A DNA stretch of 64,000 nt from Turbatrix aceti (GCA_963969345.1 OZ017769.1:3534816-3598815), one strand, 5' to 3'. Positions 44,601-56,948 are shown, numbered from the stretch's first letter. Numbers and translations are program-made. The notes: generated by a model from the sequence alone, not told the origin.

Positions 44601-44703
44601 TCTGGGGCAGCGATGAAATCTAAAAACATACATTTACACTAAAAATGGCAGAAAAAACAGTGAAAAACCAACCGCTAGTATGAAAGTCAGTAGCACCGTT
44701 CAT
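41650..44703 (-). CDS. spd-2: SPD-2/CEP192-like centrosome protein
   Basis: Five exons in phase: 44673-44703, 44461-44619, 42971-43950, 42105-42494, 41650-42045, giving 651 residues. The first half is disordered and rich in Ser, Thr, Pro and Arg with many SP/TP sites (for example PTPSQPSLPLTPRQ and RRSPKHTSTP), as expected of a mitotic-kinase substrate. From about residue 355 (VIHFGCLASEKEMSVPFTVEN, then VDIIVKFRRKNDHFKV) comes a PapD/ASH-type beta domain, the hallmark of CEP192/SPD-2, which recruits pericentriolar material and the centriole duplication kinase. The C-terminal 130 residues are unfamiliar. Shorter than C. elegans SPD-2 (about 824). Other ASH proteins remain possible. Donors GTTGGT (introns 1 and 4) and GTGGGT (2 and 3) are unusual. 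Confidence 0.55.
42495..42970. repeat. Low-complexity intron with short tandem repeat
   Basis: Intron 3 of the SPD-2-like gene. At about 42820-42955 a unit reading TTTTTTTTGAAAAAG, AAAAAATTCAAT, ATTTCAAAT occurs three times in tandem with slight variation. The rest is A/T runs. Confidence 0.7.
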
Positions 44704-45698
44704 GATGATGCAGAATATGAGAAAATGATAGCGTAACCACAAACTCACGATCGAGCAGAAAGGAGAATAACCAACCGGGAATTAGCAAACAACGAGACAC
44801 GACGAAAGACAGACGACGAAAGAAATCAATTGGCGCAAAGAAAAACGCGGGGAGAAAAACGCCGCAAAACTTGGTTCAAATGATTTTGCGCGCGCGCAGA
44901 AAACAAAATCGTTGCGGGAGATTTATAAAGTTAAAAAATGATTTTATATCTTTTTTTCTAAATATTTATTGAATGTTCTTTTTTATTTGGTTTGACTTCT
45001 AAAAAATTGTAAAAATTCACTTTGATTTATTGATCAAGAGCGTTTCAGTCTCGCAGAACAACTTTTTTCTCAAATGCTAAGAAGTGTGTTTTGTTCGATG
45101 GCACAGAGGCAAAAAGGACTCAGCCTTGCAAACAATGTCATCAAGGTACAGACGTCAAGGTTTTTTGTCATCCTCGTCCAAGGAAAAGTCGGTGGAATCG
45201 AACTCTGTACCTCACCGTAGTTTTATATCTTCTGCAAACCGCGCGCGAAGAAAACGAAACACTACCGTGCTCCCGAATATCTGACAACAGCGAGAGCCTT
45301 ACGGCATGATCAGCCGATTGATAATTTTTTTATAAACATTTTTTAGCGAAATGTGTTTTTTTATGGTTTCGGTAGAAGTTTGCTATATTTAACTTTTTTT
45401 TTGTTTTTTTTTGAAATCAAATATTTTCACATTTAGGAACAAATTTATATTTTTTTTTGTTTCCACGTGTTTTTTTGATTTCTATTTTTTTTGCAAACCC
45501 GTTTGCACGTCTGCAGCAACTTTTACGCTTCCATACAATTTCTACGCGATTTGCCCTACAAAAAATGCCGTAACCCCACCTCCCATGGCAGCAGTAAAAT
45601 CGTGCGTGCCATCGTCGATTTTACATACCCATCCCGCGTGCCACGTCTCGTACCGTGCACTCGAGATCGTTGCCGCCGTGCCCCAACGGACAACAAAC
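44704..45698. promoter_or_regulatory. Divergent intergenic region
   Basis: About 1 kb between the SPD-2-like start and the AxTPxE-repeat gene. No gene seen. GCGCGCGC words at about 44888-44896 and a minus-strand GTTCGATTCCACC (about 45195-45210) that looks like a tRNA B-box without a tRNA around it. T-rich from 45320. Confidence 0.4.
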
Positions 45699-46296
45699 AT
45701 GATTGAACTTTTCCAACTCTGCGTACTGCTACTCTTGGCGTACCTGGTCGCGGTGGTGTACGTCGATCTCCGGCGAAAGGCTGAATTCTTTGCAAGATGC
45801 GAGGCTCGTCGACACTTTGAAGCCGGTCTGGCTGCTGCCGAGCTTCGTGCTAGCTCGCCTCCCGATCGTAAGAAGGAACTCTCGCCAACCAACGAGCCGA
45901 TTGGTGCCAAGGTGCCTATTCGACACAGAAAATCGCCGTAAGACCTGTTTTCTGGTGCTCAAAAACGAGAAAAATTTTTTTTTCAGAAAAGCTACAACGC
46001 CCCGGGAAGCGACAACGCCCCGGGAAGCCACAACCCCTCCTGAAGCCAGAACACCCCGTGAAGCCAGAACACCCCGAGAAGCCGTCACGCCCCGTGAGGC
46101 GAAGACTCCGAGAGAGGCCGTAACCCCGAAAGAAGCCAGCACGCCTCCGGAGACGACCAAGCTGTACATCGACGTGCCGGCGAACATGGCACCCGCCGAA
46201 GCGGCTGCCATGGCCGCCGCCATCGCGCTCCACTACCGCTCGAATCTTCGCGCACACGAAAGCAACCACGGATCTCAGGTCTTCCGCCTCCGATGA
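45699..46296 (+). CDS. Membrane-anchored protein with AxTPxE hexapeptide repeats
   Basis: Two exons, 45699-45937 and 45987-46296, encode 182 residues. The chosen ATG follows ACAAAC; an in-frame upstream ATG at about 45585 is less likely. Residues 4-22 (LFQLCVLLLLAYLVAVVYV) form one membrane segment or uncleaved signal anchor, followed by a basic RRK. Residues 82-135 are nine tandem hexapeptides of form A-x-T-P-R/P/K-E (18-bp DNA units), each a potential proline-directed phosphorylation site. The tail is Ala-rich, helical, and ends in a basic stretch. No family recognised. It converges with the E1 gene and their poly(A) signals lie about 15 bp apart. Confidence 0.7.
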
Positions 46297-46385
46297 AAAA
46301 CACCCCCACCCCAACTTTTTGAACATTGATCCAAATTTCCAAAAAAACTGACAACTACAATGCAGCGCTCTTTCAAGCATACATA

Positions 46386-46411
46386 TTTATTTTCAATTAC
46401 AACAGAATAAA
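46386..46411. terminator. Convergent poly(A) signals (E1 gene and repeat-protein gene)
   Basis: Minus-strand AATAAA at 46386-46391, 93 nt past the E1 stop codon, and plus-strand AATAAA at 46406-46411, 110 nt past the repeat-protein stop. The transcripts should overlap at their 3' ends. Confidence 0.6.
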
Positions 46412-46483
46412 TAGAGTCGGCGCAACCCCGACCAGCTTACAGGGGAAAATCGAGAATCAATCGGATTCAACTCACAGGTCGGT

Positions 46484-49400
46484 TTAGGCGATGTTGTACT
46501 TGATGTACGGTACCTCGACATCGTCGTCGTTTTCGTTGGACGCCGTAACTTCCAAAACGATTGCCTTGCGGTAGGACGGAATCGGCGAGCGTACGACTTC
46601 TTCGACGGCCTTGATGACGTCGAGCGCGAGTCGTTGACGGGCACGCGCGGTGTGGAAGAAAGCGTAGAGCAAAGACACGCCCGATGACATCATCGTGATC
46701 TCGCATCCGGTCTCTTTCTAAAAAAACCACCAAAACAACCTCAAAAACAACCCAAAATATCAAAAAACCCACAGCAATCCTGTCGATGAGCGCCTGAAGG
46801 GTCATCGGACCGTTAACCTCGATGCGATCCCACAGCGTGAATGTCTTGCCGTTGTACTCGCGTTTGGGGGCTCCGATGGGTTCGCCGAAAGCGAAGAGCG
46901 GCAACGCGAGATTGATGAAGGCGCTCTTGAAGCGCTCAAGCGTCGCCTTCTTCTGCTGGCCCTTGAGGTCGATGACCTTGTAGAGCTCGAGGCCGACCAG
47001 ACCTGCGACGACGGCGGTCGTCGTCGCGAGGGCGGGGATGATGCGGCCGGCGATCTGCTTCGTCTTCATGACATCGGCCGGAGGAATTTCGTAGTTCTCA
47101 GCGCGGAGGTTCGAGGCAGCAGTGATGAATTCCATGTGATGGTTAGTGTCGTCGTCTTTTTCGAAGTCGATGGGGTCGAGTCGATCGCGGATTGTGAGGC
47201 GGGCGAGGGCGAGTTTCAGGTTGTTGATGCGGGTTTCGGTGTCGTCTGTAACATGATACGATAATTTCATGGTTTTTTCTCGCAAAACAATTTTTTTTAC
47301 CATTTTTTAAACAAAAATTATTTTACGCAACACTTCTTTCACACATTTTTTTTTCAGCTGACAAATTTTAAAATTAATTTTATCAGAAAATTATTTTGTA
47401 TGATATTTTTTTATCATAAAAATGTATGTACAAAAAAATTTTATTTATAAAATTTTTTTACGCACAAATTTTCCAAAAAAAAATTTTCTAAATTTTCAGC
47501 CGCCAAAATAATTTTTAGGTAATTTTTTTTTTCAAATTTTAAGAAAAAAAATTTTAGGCACAAATTTTTTTGAGCGTAAATTTTTTTTTGGAAAGTTTTT
47601 AACTCTATTTTATAAAAAAACCCCGGACATACATACCTCCAACTTCGTTCGCCTGCTCAGCAGCTTCGCTTTCGGTGGTGGCAATCTTGAGATCGCGCTT
47701 GGGAGTAAAATTCGGAATCTTGACACCCTGCACGACCTTGAGAATCTTATTCTTCTCCGTGATAGGCTCTAGATGATACTGCTGGGCCCGAAGGATCGAC
47801 GCAGCGTAGACAAAGTCAAAGTGTGACTTCTTGGAGGGATCAAACTGAACAACGTGCGGGCATCGCTTGGTGCCTGACCAGAATTTGACGCCCTCAGCCG
47901 TCGTCTGATCGGCAGGGAAGCTGTAGAGCAGCTGGGAGATTTGATCGTGGTAGTACGACTGGAAGAGGAGGCGCGCCCACTTGATGCAATCTTCCGGAGA
48001 TTTTGGTCTATCGTCGAGCAGGGATCGCTTGACAGTCTCCAGCATTTCGATCTGCTGGTTGCCGTTCATTGCCTCGATGCGCTGCAGGAACTGGCGTTCA
48101 TCCGACACAAATTGATTCGTCGTTTCTGCCGGATTCGTGAACAAACCCTCAAAAACATCTCGCGCCCACTGAATCGTGTGCTGGATTTCGTAGGGGAAAT
48201 TCTTGAGTGTGCAGATGGGAATGTCCTTTTCTGGAGGATCGTTCGTCGACGAGTACGACTCCGTGAGGTAGGGGTAGACAACCTGCGTGTTGCCCTTCGC
48301 GCCCATAGTGCCGGATTCCAGCAGAGGAAGGAGATAATACACACAGCGACGATCCATGTACCGCCGAGCGTCGATGTTGTCCAGCGCGTTCGTCACGCAG
48401 TCCAGATCACCGAAAAAGTCGTCCGTGAAGACGCTTTCCGTGTCTTCAGCGACCCGGTCGGCCAGAGCGAGGATGTTGAGATCCTTGTTGAACTGTTTGA
48501 CAGCAGCGGCCGCCACTTCCGATTTCTTGCCTCCGACGTCGTTTCGACGGAAGAGGAACTGTCGGTTGAGGTTGGAGACCTCGATTTGGTCCATATCGGT
48601 GATCTTGATAACTCCCTTCCCGGTAGCGACGCCCATTAGGGCAAAGTTCTTCAGCAACTCGCAGCCAATGGCACCGGCGCCGACGACAAACAACGAAAAA
48701 TCCTTGATTTTCTGCTGGAAGTCCCAGCCGAAAATCGCGGCTTGACCGTCGTATCGGCTCTTGCGCTAAAAAAAAACCCCACAAATATAAACAACCAAAA
48801 AAAATTTTTTTAAATTAAACTTACAGGCTGGAAGTTGGCCGGATCGACAGCCTTGAGGTTGGCTTCCTGAATTGCGATGGGAAGTGACTCAATGGAGTCA
48901 ATGAACAGAAATCCGTTGAGGGGAGTGGTGTGGTGGGTGATGGATTTCATGACTTCCTGGGCGGCGATGCCACCGACGACCGAGGCGAGGGGCTGGACGC
49001 TGCCGGCGCTGATGTAGGAGAACAGGGTGGATTGGTGCTCGGAGACGGCTTCGGGGTTCGGGAGGAATGAACGCAGCTCATCGGCATCGGTCGCGTCGTA
49101 GGGGGCTGGTTTTCGGCCGTGCTGAAAAAAATTTGTAATTTTAGTTTGTATTCCGTAAAAAAATTTTGAAAAAAAACAACGAAAGATAATTTTCGTATAA
49201 AAAATTTTTTTTCGTTTTCAAACGAAAAACGCAATTTAGAAAAAAAGGAGAAAAACAATCGTACAAAAACGAATATTTTACGGAGAAAAAAAAAAGCTTT
49301 CATAAATTTTTTATCAAAAACAAAATCTAATAATTTTTTTTCGTATTTGTAAACAAAACTTTTTTTAAAAATATTTTTTATAAAAAAAATTAAATTGTGT

Positions 49401-50995
49401 TTTTGGCTTTTTTGGACTTCGCGGTCAAATTTTATGTAAAACAAACCTTAGCGATGAATTTCGAAAGCGCGATGAAAAGTTGCTGAAGCTGAGCAGGAGA
49501 TTCAAATTTCTGGAAATCCCAGATCATCACAGGGTCCTTCTGGAGTCGTACGTTGATCGGCTCGCTCTTGACCTCAAAAGGCCGTTTGACTTCGATCACC
49601 CGTCCACCTTCGGTGTAGGCACCAAAGTTCTTGGCGACATCCCCGATGTTGAACGAGTTCTTGCCTAAAAAAAAAACAAAAATTCCCTCTAAACACTTCC
49701 AATTCATAAAAAAACCAACCTGTGACTTCGATCCTGATGGGAGCGTGACCGTTGAGCTGGGTGCATCCCTTGACTTCGTCGAACTGAACGTAGTCACCCG
49801 TCGAGAGCCCGTGGAGTGCGCCATCGTGTGTGTGCACAGCACCCGTATGGATATCAATGTTTTCGAGCCAGATTTCCTTTGGATGCTCGCCATCGGCGTC
49901 GTCAACTTGAAAAGATTCACCGAGATCGTTGAACACGTATCCATAGAGACCGGTTGTGTCTGCGGAGATGAATACGGCACCGGCGGCACGGGCCCAGGCA
50001 TTGATCTGGACTTGGTCGTCGAATGTCGTGTCGGTTACGATGATCAGCTGAAAAATAGGGTCAATTGAACATTCAGGAATAAAAAAATCGTATTTTTTAT
50101 ATAAAAAACAGTAAAATTGTCAATTTTCGGTTAAAATATATAAAACAAGAAATTTTCGGTTCGAAAAACAAAAAAAACTGAAAATTGAACATCAAAAAAC
50201 GTTATTTTTGTAAATTTGCGATCAAACAAATATAAAAACGCAATTTCGAATAAAAAATTCTGTTTTACAATCCGGACTAAAAAATTTAGGGCTCTGAAAT
50301 CGAAAAATTCTAAAAAGACGCGTTGGGCTTAAAAATATCGTAACTACGGTTTCAAAAATATTGTTTTATATAAAAATTGTAAAACAGCCCATTTCCGGTT
50401 GTAAAAATATAAAAAGAGGCAATTTGGAACAAAAAGTCGATTTTTACAATTCTAACCTGAAATACGACTCTCGATACAAAAAATACAAAAAAATGACAAT
50501 TCAAGCTTTAAAGTACCGTAAAATATTAAAATTGCAATAAATATCGAAATACTCTCCCTGATAAAAAAAACTCACATTGTACTGCTTGACCTGCTCCTCA
50601 GTAAGCGGATCAGTGGTCACCTTGACGGACACGCTGTCGTTGAGCTCCTCAATCTTCGTAAACGCAGCCTCAGCCCGATTCTTCCCGACATCGGCTTCTG
50701 TGAGGTAAAACTCAGCCGAGAGATCGTTGTACGTCGTGAGCTTGGTGTCCTGCAGCGTGACGTGTCGAACGCCACCAAGTACGAGATTTTTCGCGACTTC
50801 GACACCGACACTTCCGATGCCAGAGACCAGCACACTCGCCGACCGAAGACGAAACATTGCCGTCTGGCCGAGGGCATAGCTGCAAGCAGAAATTTGCTGA
50901 GGTCCCATAAAAGGAGAAATGATGACTCACATTTGACGGGAATAGAGGTTGACATCGAGGACATCCTCGAGCTTCTTTTCACCGTGATCCGCCAT
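46484..50995 (-). CDS. uba-1: Ubiquitin-activating enzyme E1
   Basis: Eight exons in phase: 50931-50995, 50576-50879, 49720-50047, 49447-49664, 48825-49121, 47637-48765, 46773-47245, 46484-46717; 1015 residues, close to the usual 1050. In order: N-terminal [14 protein letters not shown] and inactive adenylation half ([17 protein letters not shown]); first catalytic half; active adenylation half with [12 protein letters not shown] at about 433, GKKSEVAA and the [17 protein letters not shown] motif; catalytic Cys at about residue 589 in PICTLKNFP; and the C-terminal ubiquitin-fold domain ending [14 protein letters not shown]1 adenylates ubiquitin, forms a thioester and loads E2s; it is essential and found in cytoplasm and nucleus. 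A TTTTTTTCAG at 51049-51051 upstream accepts either a leader or a 5' UTR intron. Confidence 0.98.
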
Positions 50996-52521
50996 ACTGT
51001 GTACGAAGGATCGAAGATATCCGCGAAAAATAGTGAACTATCACCGCGCTGAAAAAAATATGAGACTGAATGAAATTGTGAAACACAAAAGAAGGTGTAC
51101 ACGCAGAAATCAGTCCGACGTTCAAGCAAAAAAAACAGGGAACGCAGACGAGAGAGCGAAGCTTCGCGAACGTTGACGCTTTTTGAAACGAAAAAAACAA
51201 CGCATCGCGTGCGCAGTTTTTGTTCTTTGTTCTCGTTTTCGGACCTTTGCCACCTGCGTTTTTTACCACGATTTGTGGATTTTTTTGGTATCGTATTTCT
51301 GATTATTTTTACTGTACTTTATTTTGCTTTTCATTATTTTTGGCTGACGTAAATCAGTTGTCTGTTTTGATTTTTTTTTGTATCGTTTTTTGTGCATTTT
51401 TTTGTCGCTTTTATCCTTTTTGATGCCATTTTTGACGTTTACAATTTTTTGCGCTTTGATTTATTTTTTCATAATTTTGCATGTAAACTGACACTTTTTG
51501 TTGTTTTTTTTGACGTCAATAAACCTTCAATTTTTCTTTTCTGATTTTTTATGCCAAAAAATGACATCATGAAAACTGAACAACTGCCTGTTATTTTTTT
51601 CCCACAGTAAAATAAATTATTGTTATTCAACTGTCATTTTTTAGTCTGCAATTTCGAATTCTGTCAATCAAAAAAAACAGCACCTTTCTTTTCTCTCTTT
51701 TTTTTTCACTTCTTGGTAGTTAGTAGCTCTTTATTTTTTTTACAACTTCGGAAAAGAGTTTGTTGCCAAATAATTTCCGAGACGTACACCAGTATGACAG
51801 GTTCACGGGTCGGATATGGAAGAGAGGATAGAGATAGTAGCGAAAAAAGAGAAGAGAAAAAGACAGGGAAAAAATAGGAGGGTGATGCCACGCGCATAAG
51901 TTAATACAATTCTTGTAATAATAAATAATAATAATACTACGACGTTCAGGAAATAACGAGAACAACCCAAGCGAAAGATCAAAGATTGAATAAAATTTCT
52001 GATCGTTTTTTTGCTTTTTTTTCTGAAAAAAAAAATAAAAATCTGCAGTTAAACCGTTTTCTAGTGAAAAAAAAATCGAAAGGATAGAAACAAACAAACA
52101 AAAAAAAACAAAAAAAAAATAACATGTGTATGTCTAGTGCAATTGGTGGGTCAAATACAATACTGTCATATTTTGTGGAAATTTTAGTACACGAATCTAG
52201 TATATAATAGGTTGGTATCAGTCAGTGAGTGTCACGGTGGCAGGGGGAGGAGGAGGGGTGGCTAACACGTTTTGGTCTAATTTTTGGGGAAGATTGTTTG
52301 TTTTGATTATATAAATTGTTGCAATGCGTAATAATAATAATATTATAATAATCAGTGACAACAAAGGAGTGGTGATTAATAGAAGGCGTCGTGATGTGCC
52401 GTCCCATCGAAGAAGGAAGGCGTCATCCTGGGTAGAAGATTTGGTGTGTATGTGAGTTTGAAAAAAAAATGTATTGAAGAAATAATTAAAAGCTGTACTT
52501 TGCACCGAATTTGACGTAGAT
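50996..52521. other. Intergenic region E1 / LARP4, low complexity
   Basis: No gene in about 1.5 kb. It contains a T-rich block (51220-51560), AATAAT repeats (51905-51940 and 52330-52355) and homopolymers. The E1 5' UTR lies at 50996-51050. The 3' end of the LARP4 transcript is at about 52520. Confidence 0.5.
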
Positions 52522-52532
52522 TTTATTTTATT
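52522..52532 (-). terminator. Poly(A) signals of the LARP4-type gene
   Basis: Two overlapping AATAAA hexamers on the minus strand, 34-44 nt after the stop codon of the proposed last exon. None was seen between 53010 and 52587, which supports use of that small exon. Confidence 0.6.
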
Positions 52533-52565
52533 GAGTAGTAGAACTCTGCAGCGTCGCCTGCGACT

Positions 52566-55500
52566 GCTATGAGATAATTTCTGCTATTCTGAAAAAAAAT
52601 GTTCAAAGTCATTACATATTTCGGATTAAGGCTACAAGTGTGTGTGTGTTCTATAATTATCCCAATGACCTTCCTGTATTTTTGTAATTATCTATTTTTA
52701 GATGCTCCATTTGGGTTTTTAAAAATAAACAACCCCATAGGGCCCGTAGCTTTATGAACGGAAAAAAACAGGTAAAACATGGGGATTTTGAGAGATTAAA
52801 TTACAAAATGCACTTTATCCCTCCCTTAATACCGATTAAAAAAAACAATTTTTATCTGACAATTACCACAAAGTACACTGATTTTTTGTACCGTCGTTAA
52901 AAATAAAAATAACAGCTGTTTTTTTGTTTTTCATAGTGGTGCAAAAAAACACAAAAAACCAGTTTTCCCACAAAATCAAATAAACAACTTCTAAAAAGCG
53001 TAAAACAACTCACGTGGGATGTCCGGCTTTTTTTAATGTTTGTGCGTAGCTTTTTTTGTTTTCTTCGCTCATCGACGACGACGTCTTTCGACCGGCGACG
53101 ATGGCACTGAATTTTGCCTTTTCCTTCGGTGGCACGGGCTTAGGCGGGTGTTGTTCTTTGTCAACGAGACTCGGAAAATCGTTGTCCATGAAGTTGTACT
53201 CCGAAGATTCAGAGTTGTACTTCTTGCGCGTCGATGAAGTCGTCGAAGCGGTATCCGAACTGCTCGTGCCTGCGGGAGGAGTCGTAGCCGAGGAAGACGA
53301 TGCGACGTGATTTGAAACCACAACAACGGGAGTCAAACTCGCAGTCGTAGGGGGTGTTGTTGTCTGGCGTGGCGGAGGCTGTTGTTGTTGATGCTGATGT
53401 TGAGCGAGTACCGGCGGCTGAGTGTGTGTGTGAACGAACAGCGACTGCAGGGGTTGCTTGTGAGTCACGGCATCAAGTAGTGAAACCGAGTTCCCAGTTA
53501 GGTCGTCATGCAGCAACGATTGGGGCTGTGAAGTCGTCGTGTGATGGTAGTGCGACCGATTGTTGCCACCTCCAATGTTGTTGTTAGCGTGTGCCGGTCG
53601 ACGATCGTTATACCTGCCGCTGCCGGTAGACTCACGATGCGGGCGTCGTTCGTAGGGCGTATGTTTGTCAAACCCCGCGTAGCTGTAGCTCGAGCTAGTC
53701 GACGTCGCGTTGTGGGTATGCGCGTATCGATCTGCCGCTGGTTTGCCTCCTCCTCTCGAATGAGCGTAGTTTCCGTAGCTTCCATCCTGTCGTTTTGATT
53801 CATACGTGTTGTTTGATCCTCGATTGCTATTATCAGTACCGTAGGACGAGCGAGGAGGCCGAGTGTAGCCGTTAGCCCGCCTAGAGTCATACGTCGAATT
53901 CGAAGCGTTGTAGGACTTGTTTTGCTGTCGCGAGTTGAAACCTCCGGTGTTAGTGTTGGTGTTTGATCCATGATGGTACTCGTTGTACTGTCTCTGATGA
54001 GGGATTTGGATCGGTGCGGTGATAGACGACAAAATAGAAGTTGCCGGCGGCTGTAATGACTTCTGTTCTTGTTGTTTCTGCTGTCGAGCTTGGCGTTGAA
54101 GGTCCAGTGCAACTTCAATGTCTGACGACTCCTGGCTGATAAATCGCTTCAACGTAGGTGGGCCGCGGGTGATGAAGGGCGTGTCAGTGATGCGCTGTGT
54201 GCCCGTAACCGAAGGAATCGACGCTAGGTTCTCCATTATGGATTTCCACTGTTGTTGTTGGTTTTCCCGTTCGCGTTTTTTGGATTCATTGGCTTCGGCG
54301 GCAGCAGAGAGCAACGAGCCGACAACTTCGGTAGAAGGAGGTCCCACGTTTCGCTCGCCATCTGGAGTCGTCGCGGATCGGTTTAATTCAGGAATTTGCA
54401 CCTTGTCGACGCTTTCTCTGTGCGGCGGTTCGTGGTCTTTGGGTTGGAAGATGGCACGCACCGAGTATCCCAGCTGACCAATGAGTTGGTCAAGACTGAG
54501 TTCGGATTCCGGCACATTAATCCGAACGGCGGATTGTGCTGTTGCCGTACTGGGAACTCCCGTAATAGTGCCCCTAGGCGTGACGATAGTATAGACGGCG
54601 CCACTGTTGGCCAGCGATTCACTCCACGACGGAGAGTGCGTGCCGAGGTCATTAAGTGGCGCTCCACCCGTTTTGATGCGTACGCAGATTTGTTTGCCGT
54701 TAAACGACTTGCCCAGCTTTTGTAGATGCATGTAGGCCAACTGGGTTGCAGCTTCGGTTTCAAATGTGACGTACCAGCTATTGTTGAGACCGTAGGTCAG
54801 CGACGTGTAGGGAGGGCAATCGTTGAACATTGCCTTGACTTCCCGTTCGTCTGTGAACTCGGGTATTTCTCGGAGCAGGAGAGTACACCGGCGCTGGGCT
54901 GCCCGTACTTTTGTTCCGTGTTCGTCTACTTGTACCAGAGGGGAATCTGAAGTCAGTTTCGTTGAATTAGAATGCAACCATGTAGGCCATAGGTTGTCTT
55001 ACCTCTTAACACCTGGACTATGAAGTCCATGTCGTTGGTGAGCTGACTGATCTTGGGAAAGCCAGCGACTGTCTTGATTGGCACGTACTGGTCGGAGTCC
55101 ATCTGTGACCGGAGGTATCTGTCCTGGTTGAGGTTCTCGCGACTGAAGTAGTACTCTAGCTGGGATTTTAGACGAGTCTTTAGCTGGTCAGCATTGAGCT
55201 GTAGGACGATTGGATCGGCAGCATCTTGGGAAGTCCCGACACCGAGGCTGGAGGATTCACCGCCGTGAATCGAAGGTAGCCTTCCGTCTTCGCCGATGGC
55301 GAGCAGTTGCTGCTCTAACTCGGGCGTAAACCACCAAGGCGTAGGGATGATGCCGGTATCGAGGCGCTGGGAAGGAGGATTCTTGCTAACGTTTCTAGCT
55401 GCTGGGCCGACATCGTTTGAATTGACCTGCAAGATGCACTTTTTTGTGATGATTTTTTTTTAAGAATGAGCAATAGTGAGACATTGGGAGCAATCGCGTC

Positions 55501-55970
55501 TTTCTCAGTGCTTTGTTGTAACATTTCTTCCTCTAGATGCCGTCATGCGCCCCCACCCCTGTCTTCCCAATGATCACATCCCTCGTGGTCTTCGATGGCT
55601 TGGAATGCTCTCGCTTATCACGAGGAGACAGAAGACCGGTTATCGGGCTAGCAATAGCCGGCCTGAAGCAGGCAGGCAAGGGCGCTGGATGACGCAGGGG
55701 GGGCAGCGACGACGTGCTGTCAATAGGGAAGACGACGCTGCCTGTCAAGGCTCAGGCTCTCCTCCGCGCCCACAGCCGGCAGGCATAATTACGGGCTCAA
55801 GCTCGGGTGACTGTGAGGAATACACGCGTGTTCCGCGTAGTATGCTCCTTAGGGCCAAATAAGGGAAAGCAGAAGCCAGAGGGACAACTTACCAGCTTGA
55901 GCACCCAATTGCGTTCGCCATATTCAGTACAATGGTAGAAAGTGCCTTGCTGATTCAGGAAGCCACGCAT
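52566..55970 (-). CDS. LARP4: La-related protein, LARP4 type
   Basis: Four coding exons: 55893-55970, 55003-55426, 53014-54946, 52566-52587; 818 residues (human LARP4 about 724). A La motif lies at about 104-167 ([35 protein letters not shown]) and an RRM at about 186-261 ([26 protein letters not shown]), the tandem that binds poly(A)-rich RNA. The long C-terminal part is low-complexity (Q, N, S, R, Y; arginine/glycine/tyrosine-rich around 440-560) and ends with [15 protein letters not shown]4 proteins bind poly(A)-binding protein and stabilise mRNA in the cytoplasm. The last exon adds only IAEIIS; it was chosen because the third exon ends in a strong GTGAGT donor whose TGA would otherwise be the stop (at 53010), and a TTTTTTTCAG plus poly(A) signals lie downstream. 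The first exon start is inferred from phase. Confidence 0.92.
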
Positions 55971-56889
55971 GACGACTCTCAATTGCCCTAACGGAGGCAA
56001 TTGACGGCAGAGATGCCACCACAAGAAGGCGTTGTGCGCGTCCTTCTTCTACGTCTTCGTCGTCGTTTACGCCCACCACGCACCGGCAGAGAGGGGAGTC
56101 CACGGCGCGGCGCGGTGTCGGGTGGTGACGCTGAAGCGACGCGGCAGGCGGGATGCGTGGCGTCTTCTGAAACCAACGAAACGCGTCAAATGAGGACTGT
56201 GTTCATCGATGGAGGGGACGCGTAGAGGGTCAGGGTGCGGCAATGAAACTGCGACGATAATCGGACAACACGACAACCAACGCGCTCACGTAAACCATGT
56301 GAACACTGGGGCGGATGCATGGATATACGGACACGAAAGAATTGATTGATTGATTTTATCCCCCCATCCCACCGGAGAAGAGAGTGTCATGTCTTCGGAG
56401 GCGGAAGCAGCAGGCGCGACGATCGCATGCCTGCGCACCCCTTGTGTCCGGTTTGGCGCCGCGCATGCTCGGGTGGGGTGTGTGGGTGACGTTGGGGGGA
56501 TGAAGCGCAGCAACAGCGGCTGCTCGTCATTGCCTGCCCCAGCTGTGCCTCGAGAAACGAGCGCGACGAGGAGGCAATGACGAGCGTGGTGGTGGTCGTT
56601 GTCGTTGTCGTCGTCGGTGGCGGAGGAGCGCATCATCTCTCCCTTTTCTCTCTCGTTGGTTGCCTTCTCTCTTTCTCTTCCTCCACCCCTTCAATACTAC
56701 CCAAGAAGGAGAGGGGGGAGAAAAAGGACTGCTCTCACTCATACACAGAGCATACGCCTGCAGCAACGCAACGACGTGCTTTCAGACCACCACCGCTCGC
56801 GCTGCTGCCACGTCTAGTGCGTGTTCACGAAGAACACACGCGCACTGGATAGGCTTCGCGCAGGCGCAGGCAGACGCATGCGCTCGCTC

Positions 56890-56948
56890 GCTGCTGGCTG
56901 CTGGCTGAAGCAGGGTCAAGTCAGTCGCCTGCTTCAGCAGCCAGCAGC
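56890..56948. repeat. Imperfect hairpin
   Basis: Arms GCTGCTGGCTGCT(ggct)GAAGCAGG and CCTGCTTCAGCAGCCAGCAGC pair over 21 bp with one four-base bulge and a 13-base loop, inside a CTGG-rich and GCTC-rich stretch. Confidence 0.6.

Noticed and set aside
45110..45215. tRNA gene on the minus strand around a TTCGATTCCACC block
   Set aside because: Only a B-box-like word is present; no cloverleaf, no paired acceptor stem and no anticodon arm could be drawn.
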